In this document: positions 1 to 5,603 of the stretch, one piece after another
Numbering within the stretch: position 1 is the stretch's first letter
Layout: the number at the start of each line of letters is the position of its first letter
DNA from: a bacterium
GTDB taxonomy: Bacteria; SM23-31; JAUVVT01
Reading direction: 5' to 3'
NCBI GenBank assembly: GCA_030604505.1
Contig: JAUVVT010000090.1
Coordinates: 1-6,961, forward strand
DNA: 6,961 nt
The notes under the pieces: generated by a model
Database searches by the model: none
Seen by the model: the letters and a program-made list of their open reading frames with translations, nothing else
Told to the model about the DNA's origin: nothing
Translations under genes and position numbers: made by a program

Positions 1-221
1 AAATAAACTCCATTTGCAAGATTATCCCCTTCTTCATCCTTGCCGTTCCAATAAACCTGATTATATCCCGCCTTATTCGAAATATTTCCTAAAACCTTAA
101 TTAATCTTCCGGATACTGTAAATATTTTTATTTGGACTTCATTAGCTTCTTTTGTTAAAACATACGTAAAATGCGTATCTTCATTAAGCGGATTTGGGAA
201 ATTATAGATTCTTGTTATCTG
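1..221 (-). other. T9SS type A C-terminal sorting domain, truncated by the window edge
   Basis: From about residue 1695 the protein reads LQITRIYNFPNPLNEDT (NFPNPL at 1701-1706), then VQIKIFTVSGRLIKVL, a GYNQVYWNGKDEEGD turn and LANGVY at the very edge. This is the order of a type A sorting domain, which overlaps a FlgD-like Ig pattern. Such domains are recognised by the T9SS translocon and are normally cleaved by PorU. The last strand, usually 10-20 residues ending in a basic tail, lies outside the window together with the stop codon. Confidence 0.88.
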
Positions 222-3200
222 CAGTTTAGCGGATACCTTAAAATCGATTTCATAAAAATCAAAATTTTTACCGACATCGGTTACTATTACCCTCAGTCTA
301 TGTTCTCCGTCTTTAAGCAGCGGCTTATATATAACCTCTGCCAGAATATCACTTCCTGCAGGTTTTTTAATAAATTGGATTGCAGGATTGTTATAAAATG
401 AAATATTTATATTATCAAGAAATATTTTAACATTAGATGTATCCTTTATGCCTGAGGGATTATTATCCTTTATTCTTATTATAATTTCCGGATTTTCAGA
501 AACATAGTCGCCATTAACCAATATAGAACCATCGAACGTAACCTCAATAGCAGGAGATTGGTTGTCCTCACTAATAAAAAGATCTATTAATGCAGAATTA
601 TTAAATTCGGAGAGTTCACTGACAGCATTATCAGGGTCAACTTCTGTAAGAATTTTTATATCCCCACTATATCCTGGAATATTTAATACTGCATTCGCAG
701 TTTTTGAACCATTTTGCAGAATATTGAAAAGGATAACATCCCCGCCAATTTTTTCTTTTCCCTCCCCTGTAACTGCAAAAAACCTGACCAAAACACTGTC
801 AGCGGCTGAAAATCCGATATTATATATATCAGCAGAGATATAAACACTTTCTCCTTCCATTACTGAATCTTTGTCTATTGAAACCAATCTGAAATTTGTG
901 CTGAGGTCGCACGCCGGCTCATACTTTAATGCCCACTCCGAAAGATATGGTGTATTTAGCCCGTCATTATCGGAAAGCCCTACATTTAATTTCAGTTTTG
1001 AATATTCATTTATATTAATTCCGGATAAATCAAATTCAACACCACCCGATATATCAGTATATAAGGTATCCCACCTGAACATTTTATTATTAAATCCAAG
1101 TACAGAAATTTTTACATCAGTCCCATTTTGTGTAACATCTGTTACAGAGGTTAAAGATTTCCATTTTCTTGCACCGTCAATTATCTGTGAGGTCATATTC
1201 CCGTTCAAAAAACGGGTTATCATACTATCTTGCAGCACTGCTCTCCCTGTTCCGCGTTTTTTTAATTGTTCGGGAACTGTTCCCTGTGGTGCTCCTTTTC
1301 TTCCGATTATTGCATAAGAATCCCGAAAATAAAGATTATCAATTAAGGCACTTCCTATCGATTTCAGTGCATTTTTAGCCGGGCTTGTTAAATGAAAATA
1401 TCCGTCCGATACCACGCCGCATAAGACAATACTATTTTCCGGAGCATTATTTATAAAGTCAGCCATAGCTTCAGAATGCTCGGTGAAATGCTGCGTATTA
1501 AAATGAACTGCATTAATCAGAGCCCCGGAATTCTCATCTATCACGGCAGTATAAAATCCCTGATAATAATATTCCGCCGAAAGGGCTGTATCATAAGCTG
1601 TAACTTTTATCAGACTATTATCCAGATAAAGCACAGCATAATTACCATCCAGAGCACCTGCCGATTCGATACTTATCGGTATGATACGGGGAGCAAGCTC
1701 GAGGTCGCCGTCAATTTTCAAATTATCTATCAAATTTTCCTCAAACATCCTGTTATTCTGAATCCAGACGAATCCCGAATCAGCATTAAAATCCGTATAA
1801 AATATTGACTTTACCCATCTGCTGTAACTGCTGCCGTCAAAACTCCTTACCCTCCAGTAGTAAACAGTCCTATCATAAGGCAAATCTACGGTTGCTTTTG
1901 TATTAACCAGCTGTTCTTCTACCGGACCCGAGGTATAAACAGGCGAATCAAACGTTGAACTTGTATCCATCTCAAAGTATAATGTTTTCGGGGAGGACGC
2001 TTCCTGAGAATAACAAAATGCCTCAAGTTGAATATTTTCAGTATTAATCCTGCTGAATCCGGGAGGTTTTAACAATGTAACACCCGCTGAAAATACGGTA
2101 ATCGCCCTTTTTGCAATATTATTTTCTTCAGATACTTCATCTATTAAATCTTCGGGGTCAATCTTAACAATTATATTATGGTTTCCTTTCTTCTGAGAAA
2201 CTTCCCAGTCCACAGAAATAGAATTCTCAATGCCTATCGGTTTAAGAACGATATTCTCCTTGATTGGAAAAATCCCCATTCCTTCATATTCATCGTATAA
2301 AGAGATTCGAACGCTGTCTTGTGAATAAAGTCCGTAATTTTCCACTTTTATAAGTATTTTAACCCGGGCATCAACCTCATTTGGAAAATTATTACTGAAT
2401 ATAATATTCTCGGTTTTAACTGCAAGGTCAGGTTTTTTAGGAAAAGCAAGACGAGTACAAGGATCGCCCAAAAGTGTATATTGGTTTATAAGATTTACAG
2501 CTTCCTGACTTCTTCCTTCCTCACGGTAGAGATTATATTTATCATCCGTAGTAAAAACTCCCAGCATACGCACCGTGTCGATAAAAACACTTCTAAAAAT
2601 ACTTTCCTGCAGAGTGTTGTCAAGTTGAATATACCCCCAGCCGGTTGTTCCAAAGTATCCTATTGCTCCCTTATCTTCGGCTAAAATATACCCTTCACTG
2701 AGTGTAAATACACTGGGACTTGCAAACTTCCCTGTATTACAGGACATACCCATCATAAAGGGATATTTCTTATAGTTATTCAGGTCCGAGGGCATTCCGA
2801 AGTCAACATCATAAGTTTGCAGGGCAGCGTGTCCGGAAGAATTTACCCACAATACCCCTTCATCTATTATATTTATTATTTCATCACGATACGAAAAATC
2901 TATTAAATCAGTTGAAGTTTTGTTGATGACCGTATTTCTCATTGCCGACGGAGGAACCGACGTGATATTATTTACAATATAATTTGAGCTTTCCTGAAAA
3001 AGGTTCTGTTCATGGGTATTGATACCTCCATTTATCATCAGTACCCTCTTATTCCAGAGACCGGATTCACCCGATTCATACTCAATCAGTTTTTTAATAT
3101 ATTTTTCAGCATGTTCTGTTGATGCAACCGGAATTCTTCCCAGATACATATCAGGTAAAATATCAGGCAAAATCTCATTAACATCATCAAGACATACAAA

Positions 3201-5303
3201 CCAGTTGTCACTTACCGGAAAACCGTATGAGGGAACATAACTTTCAAAACGGCTCAGCCAACTCTTCTTTTTAAAATCCCAGCTTGCGTCCCCAAACAAT
3301 ACAAGAAAGGAAGGAACTTTAGCCCAGTTATCGTAAACAAATTTAAGAAAATCCTTTACAGCATCAGGCTTTATTATACCAAAATTAAACTCATCGTAAA
3401 TATGCTCAACATCTACAACCTTAGTCTGAAAATTATTATTATTTCTGTATTCCGCTAATGAAGATGCAGACTCTATAAAATTTCTATGAGTAATAATCAA
3501 ATAATCTGCTGAATTTAGAGGATTTTTGAGGTCTGAAAAGGCAGCTTTTTTCATATTTGCCGGAAGCAAAAAACCATTTCCGCTCGCTGTACAATATTCC
3601 CTTGTGCTGTCGGACCTTGTGTCTTCAAAAATTAAATCGAACACACTGCCGGCCTGTTCAGTCTGAAAATTTATTATCCTCGTTTGATTTGTCATATCAA
3701 TAATCTCGGCATCCTCACTTTCAAATCCGGTAATGATATACTTTGTTCCATTGTTTTCAGGCATAGAAAATGAAAGTCTATTATTATCTGCAACATATTT
3801 TCTATCATAATCGAGTTCTATCCAGTCTAAATAGACTACATCACGTATTTCACTTGGAGTTACATTAGAAATATTAAGAACATTTTCTCCTTCTTTTATC
3901 ATTCCTTTTCCTACAGTAAATTTTTCCACACGATATTCCCGTCCAATGAATTCTATATCCCCAATATCAATATTATCCATCTTTAGTTTCAGATTATGGT
4001 TCTCGGGAGTAATACCGCGAAATTTTACTATTATCTGCGGATTATTACCGGCATCCGTTACTCCAAAAACATTGAACTTAAAATTCAAAGAACTCCCCGT
4101 TCTAAAATCTGCCCAATACCATCCTTCGCCCGGGACCCTTGCAGTAATCCGCGCTTCTTCATCAATTTCACCGACATTGTATAGAATATCATGTTCAATA
4201 TGCTGCCTCTCCCTGAAAAAATCAGCCTGAACTCCATTTTTTATAGAACCATCATATTCTTCAAACCTCTTTCCATTCACCCCACCCCAGCTCAGCCAAT
4301 AAACACTTCTGTCTGTATAAGGATTGATAAATTCAGAATCTCCTCTGTTTCTCGTCCCATAAAAAATTATATAATCTGATTTGTCAAAAATGCCGTTTTC
4401 TTCACCGCTAACATAAATTGACACTTCTTCATCTTTATGAAAAATTTTAATGCTCTTTGGGTCAATCTCAGAGATACTTATACCTTCAGAAATCAGGTAA
4501 TCATAAGTAAGTTTATATAATCCATCCTCTTCAGTCTCAATCTTATACTGAAAATCATTAACAGAATAAATATTTTTAACATCAGTCTCCTTTTTTATTG
4601 AGCTTGTCTTCTTTGCATTCCATTTAATAACATTATCGTAATTAATTAAATTTTTAAATGTCTCCTTAAAATATTTTAATGAAATTTTATTTTTGCTGCT
4701 AACCTTCAGGAGTTCTTGTTTTTCATTGAATCTCACAAGAATTTTTATTTGCTTGTATACCTTTAGCTCTTTTTTTAGCGAATTATACTGCGCAGGATAA
4801 ATCTTGAGAGCTGCAATCTTCTGCTTCCTAATAATTCCGATATTTGAAATTTCTGCAATATCCTCAGGAATATAATTATCCGATGAATAAGCTTCTTTAT
4901 CGATAAAATAGTTATACTCAAGTTCTTCGATGCTGTCACTATTTATAAATTTTACAAACTCGGGGACAGGAGCAATATCTTCATCTTTTACTACAAAGAA
5001 ATCGGTTTCGAGTATTTCAATACTTGCGGTTTTATTATCAGGTATCCCAATCAGTTTTGAAATAACAGGGAGTTCAGGTTCCCCAGGACTGCCGGTGCTT
5101 GTTTCTCCGGGAATAATTATTCTCTTATAATTCTTACCATTAACTGCAATATAATCAAAATCAAATCCTATATTACTGATGACAAATAACAGTTCATCCT
5201 CAGAAGAATTTAACAGCTTTATCTCAACAGCAGATACAGATATAGCAGAAAAGATTATAAACAAATAGGAAAGAATAAGAATATTTAGTAAATACTTTTT
5301 CAT
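1..5303 (-). CDS. Secreted multidomain C25 (gingipain/PorU-like) cysteine peptidase with T9SS type A sorting domain; 3' end off the window
   Basis: One uninterrupted frame of 1767 codons starts at the ATG 5303-5301 and runs off base 1. Domain order by residue: signal peptide 1-25; C25-type propeptide region about 26-245 (GSPGEPELP at 71-79, YPAQYN at 169-174); a beta module with DGLYKL from 260 and FDKSDYIIFYG at 306-316; a beta-sandwich about 380-540; catalytic C25 domain about 599-955; CARDB about 959-1070; FN3-like about 1072-1165; ILEI/FAM3-like about 1205-1345; beta-sandwich about 1356-1464; CARDB about 1466-1577; Ig-like to about 1690; sorting domain from about 1695. The catalytic pair is His825 and Cys855. 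C25 enzymes are secreted endopeptidases, or, as PorU, the T9SS sortase that removes sorting domains and attaches cargo to the surface. The CARDB and ILEI architecture looks more like the 'PorU2-like' group than classical PorU, so a T9SS cargo peptidase or accessory sortase are both possible; substrate is unknown. No clear Shine-Dalgarno precedes the ATG, but the signal peptide begins right there, which supports this start. Domain names are from pattern recognition, not a search. Confidence 0.93.
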   Translation of the reverse strand, partial: MKKYLLNILILSYLFIIFSAISVSAVEIKLLNSSEDELLFVISNIGFDFDYIAVNGKNYKRIIIPGETSTGSPGEPELPVISKLIGIPDNKTASIEILETDFFVVKDEDIAPVPEFVKFINSDSIEELEYNYFIDKEAYSSDNYIPEDIAEISNIGIIRKQKIAALKIYPAQYNSLKKELKVYKQIKILVRFNEKQELLKVSSKNKISLKYFKETFKNLINYDNVIKWNAKKTSSIKKETDVKNIYSVNDFQYKIETEEDGLYKLTYDYLISEGISISEIDPKSIKIFHKDEEVSIYVSGEENGIFDKSDYIIFYGTRNRGDSEFINPYTDRSVYWLSWGGVNGKRFEEYDGSIKNGVQADFFRERQHIEHDILYNVGEIDEEARITARVPGEGWYWADFRTGSSLNFKFNVFGVTDAGNNPQIIVKFRGITPENHNLKLKMDNIDIGDIEFIGREYRVEKFTVGKGMIKEGENVLNISNVTPSEIRDVVYLDWIELDYDRKYVADNNRLSFSMPENNGTKYIITGFESEDAEIIDMTNQTRIINFQTEQAGSVFDLIFEDTRSDSTREYCTASGNGFLLPANMKKAAFSDLKNPLNSADYLIITHRNFIESASSLAEYRNNNNFQTKVVDVEHIYDEFNFGIIKPDAVKDFLKFVYDNWAKVPSFLVLFGDASWDFKKKSWLSRFESYVPSYGFPVSDNWFVCLDDVNEILPDILPDMYLGRIPVASTEHAEKYIKKLIEYESGESGLWNKRVLMINGGINTHEQNLFQESSNYIVNNITSVPPSAMRNTVINKTSTDLIDFSYRDEIINIIDEGVLWVNSSGHAALQTYDVDFGMPSDLNNYKKYPFMMGMSCNTGKFASPSVFTLSEGYILAEDKGAIGYFGTTGWGYIQLDNTLQESIFRSVFIDTVRMLGVFTTDDKYNLYREEGRSQEAVNLINQYTLLGDPCTRLAFPKKPDLAVKTENIIFSNNFPNEVDARVKILIKVENYGLYSQDSVRISLYDEYEGMGIFPIKENIVLKPIGIENSISVDWEVSQKKGNHNIIVKIDPEDLIDEVSEENNIAKRAITVFSAGVTLLKPPGFSRINTENIQLEAFCYSQEASSPKTLYFEMDTSSTFDSPVYTSGPVEEQLVNTKATVDLPYDRTVYYWRVRSFDGSSYSRWVKSIFYTDFNADSGFVWIQNNRMFEENLIDNLKIDGDLELAPRIIPISIESAGALDGNYAVLYLDNSLIKVTAYDTALSAEYYYQGFYTAVIDENSGALINAVHFNTQHFTEHSEAMADFINNAPENSIVLCGVVSDGYFHLTSPAKNALKSIGSALIDNLYFRDSYAIIGRKGAPQGTVPEQLKKRGTGRAVLQDSMITRFLNGNMTSQIIDGARKWKSLTSVTDVTQNGTDVKISVLGFNNKMFRWDTLYTDISGGVEFDLSGININEYSKLKLNVGLSDNDGLNTPYLSEWALKYEPACDLSTNFRLVSIDKDSVMEGESVYISADIYNIGFSAADSVLVRFFAVTGEGKEKIGGDVILFNILQNGSKTANAVLNIPGYSGDIKILTEVDPDNAVSELSEFNNSALIDLFISEDNQSPAIEVTFDGSILVNGDYVSENPEIIIRIKDNNPSGIKDTSNVKIFLDNINISFYNNPAIQFIKKPAGSDILAEVIYKPLLKDGEHRLRVIVTDVGKNFDFYEIDFKVSAKLQITRIYNFPNPLNEDTHFTYVLTKEANEVQIKIFTVSGRLIKVLGNISNKAGYNQVYWNGKDEEGDNLANGVY
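573..908 (-). other. CARDB-like domain 2, residues about 1466-1577
   Basis: It starts DLSTNF (Asp1466), contains a SADIYNIG turn, and ends with VDPDNAVSELSEFNN (DPDN at 1556-1559), the CARDB closing signature and clearer than in the first copy. The two CARDB-like copies are far apart and separated by the FN3-like and ILEI-like modules, so this is not a recent tandem duplication. Confidence 0.75.
912..1238 (-). other. Beta-sandwich module after the ILEI-like domain, residues about 1356-1464
   Basis: This segment alternates hydrophobic and polar residues, with a Trp in ARKWKS, a VLGFNN strand, FDLSGI, a KLKLNVGLSDND strand and a PYLSEWALKYEPA end. It resembles a jelly-roll module often seen at this place in large C25/T9SS proteins, but I cannot name the family. 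It joins directly to the second CARDB-like domain. Confidence 0.45.
1269..1691 (-). other. ILEI/FAM3-like (interleukin-like EMT inducer) domain, residues about 1205-1345
   Basis: The segment reads like the FAM3/ILEI fold from end to end: an SAGALDGNY start (Gly1216), the QGFYTAVIDENSG strand pair (Gln1248), a helix with AMADFI, then NSIVLCGVVSDG, the helix LTSPAKNALKSIGS, and the diagnostic NLYFRDSYAIIGRKG (Arg1327, Gly1334, Gly1337). From memory, animal FAM3C has the matching run of GTIVLMGTYDDG, LGSTSITNLGFRDNW and GGKG. In animals the fold occurs in secreted factors and, as a stem module in POMGnT1, binds glycans. A ligand-binding role here is inference only. It is flanked by beta-sandwich modules, so it is one bead in a chain. 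Confidence 0.72.
1809..2090 (-). other. Fibronectin-III-like module, residues about 1072-1165
   Basis: After a KPPGFSRI strand the segment shows FEMDTSSTF, then YTSGPV, then the strand YYWRVRSFDG with Trp1150 and a closing SRWVKS. The pattern of F.vdts.tF...v and tyYWRVra is common in FN3-like modules of secreted FCB-group proteins. No enzymatic function is expected. The stretch from about 1166 to 1204 that follows looks like a linker strand. Confidence 0.6.
2094..2429 (-). other. CARDB-like domain 1, residues about 959-1070
   Basis: The segment starts with DLAV soon after the catalytic domain, has alternating strands with a central VENYG turn, and ends in the CARDB signature of an IDP turn followed by acidic residues and ENN (1060-1062). 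CARDB domains are Ig-like adhesion or spacer modules found in extracellular proteins; here the module probably positions the catalytic domain away from the cell surface. Confidence 0.72.
2439..3509 (-). other. C25 catalytic domain, residues about 599-955
   Basis: The domain opens with ADYLIITH (599-606), continues through LFGD (669-672), SDNW (698-701) and the family landmark GRIP (722-725), and closes with LLGDP (944-948). The probable catalytic His825 lies in SSGHA (codon 2829-2831) and the nucleophile Cys855 in MSCNTGKF (codon 2739-2741). The 30-residue gap is close to the 33 residues between His211 and Cys244 of gingipain RgpB. Length and order of landmarks are those of an intact enzyme, so it should be active. 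Odd points are GHA in place of the usual GHG and a short ILPD duplication just before GRIP. Confidence 0.88.
3149..3172 (-). repeat. 12-bp tandem duplication inside the C25 domain
   Basis: TATCAGGTAAAA (3149-3160) is followed immediately by TATCAGGCAAAA (3161-3172), one mismatch in twelve. On the coding strand it gives ILPD twice (residues 711-718), just before MYLGRIP. The frame is kept. This looks like a small replication-slippage duplication that added four residues to a surface loop. Confidence 0.8.
4569..5228 (-). other. C25-type propeptide region (residues about 26-245)
   Basis: The segment after the signal peptide carries two landmarks typical of N-terminal regions of gingipain-family proteins: a Gly-Pro rich turn GSPGEPELP at residues 71-79 followed by an IP (IGIP, 85-88), and YPAQYN at 169-174 followed by a Lys-rich strand ending in KILVRFN. 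In gingipains this region is a prodomain that is removed during maturation. Whether it is removed here cannot be seen. The borders are approximate. Confidence 0.7.
5229..5303 (-). other. Signal peptide of the C25 peptidase
   Basis: Residues 1-25 begin MKKY, continue as a long hydrophobic stretch rich in Leu and Ile, and end SVSA before VEIK, which fits signal peptidase I cleavage after Ala25. There is no lipobox cysteine, so the protein is not predicted to be a lipoprotein. Sec export is the required first step for a T9SS cargo and agrees with the C-terminal sorting domain. Confidence 0.85.
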
Positions 5304-5334
5304 AAAATCTTTTTAAAAAAATAAAAAACATTAC

Positions 5335-5351
5335 GATTATAAAATATAATC
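5335..5351. repeat. Perfect 7-bp inverted repeat 32 bp upstream of the C25 peptidase start
   Basis: GATTATA and TATAATC are separated by AAA. The right arm overlaps a second small palindrome, ATAAT-CAT-ATTAT (5346-5358). On the complement strand the left arm gives TATAAT at 5342-5337, so a -10 element or an operator half-site is possible. With such AT richness chance is also a fair explanation. Confidence 0.4.
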
Positions 5352-5532
5352 ATATTATGACATTTGGTTATAAGTCATTGAATAATAATAATATACCAAA
5401 CAAAGCACGTATTATTAATTGTAAAATTAAAAAAAATAATATATAATGTCGAACAAAAAAATTGCTTTATTTGTTTTAAATTATTAAATTATATAAATAT
5501 AACAAAATTAATTTTCATAAACAAAACATTGA

Positions 5533-5551
5533 ATATTTTATTTTAAAATAT
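5533..5551. repeat. Perfect 8-bp inverted repeat upstream of the TolC-family gene
   Basis: ATATTTTA and TAAAATAT are separated by TTT. It contains no G or C and lies 21 bp upstream of the TATAAT at 5573. It could be an operator for a regulator, a curved or easily melted element, or chance. It is too AT-only to be a strong terminator hairpin. Confidence 0.4.
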
Positions 5552-5572
5552 GTATCAAAAGATTATTGTTTC

Positions 5573-5578
5573 TATAAT
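5573..5578 (+). promoter_or_regulatory. Candidate -10 box of the TolC-family gene
   Basis: A perfect TATAAT lies 25 bp before the ATG and 12 bp before the ribosome binding site, a workable distance for a short leader. No good -35 hexamer is found 16-18 bp upstream (the sequence there is near ATGTAT), and Bacteroidota housekeeping promoters often do not follow this consensus, so the call is weak. Confidence 0.25.
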
Positions 5579-5590
5579 ATAACCGAATGC

Positions 5591-5595
5591 GGAGG
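5591..5595 (+). promoter_or_regulatory. Ribosome binding site GGAGG of the TolC-family gene
   Basis: GGAGG ends 8 bases before the ATG at 5604, ideal Shine-Dalgarno spacing, and it stands out in a spacer nearly free of G. It decides the start at 5604 over the in-frame ATG at 5616. The divergent C25 gene has only a weak AAAAAGA in the same place. Confidence 0.85.
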
Positions 5596-5603
5596 ATATT
5601 ACT

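Larger units (their letters stand above)
5304..5603. promoter_or_regulatory. Divergent AT-rich intergenic region between the two genes
   Basis: These 300 bases lie between two start codons facing away from each other, so they must hold the promoters of both genes unless those are internal. From 5341 to 5580 I count 33 G or C in 240, about 14%, against roughly a third in the genes. No convincing small ORF, RNA gene or terminator is visible. I find no perfect pair of Bacteroidota-type -33 and -7 boxes (TTG and TAnnTTTG) at proper spacing; near matches such as GACATTTG (5359-5366, +) are expected by chance here. Confidence 0.7.

Noticed and set aside
562..843. 93-codon plus-strand frame
   Set aside because: Antisense to the second CARDB-like domain, with no RBS or domain; a shadow.
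871..1317. 148-codon plus-strand frame
   Set aside because: It is antisense to the ILEI-like and beta-sandwich part of the C25 gene. No RBS, no recognisable domain, Ser/Pro-rich shadow composition.
3946..4230. 94-codon plus-strand frame and smaller overlapping ones
   Set aside because: Antisense to the N-terminal beta-rich part of the C25 gene; several overlapping frames over the same bases are a sign of chance frames.
1..5303. Possible frameshift or broken gene, given the unusual length
   Set aside because: Landmarks checked from residue 79 to residue 1767 all fall in one frame, and the distance from the ATG to the last complete codon is an exact multiple of three. The gene is intact as far as it is visible.
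5503..5510. TAATTTTG on the complement strand, a match to the Bacteroidota -7 box TAnnTTTG
   Set aside because: It has no TTG at the -33 distance and is 200 bp from the C25 start. Such matches are expected by chance in this AT-rich spacer.
5304..5603. Small RNA, tRNA, attachment site or CRISPR in the spacer
   Set aside because: No tRNA-like fold, direct-repeat series or GC-containing hairpin with a T-run was seen; only AT-only palindromes.
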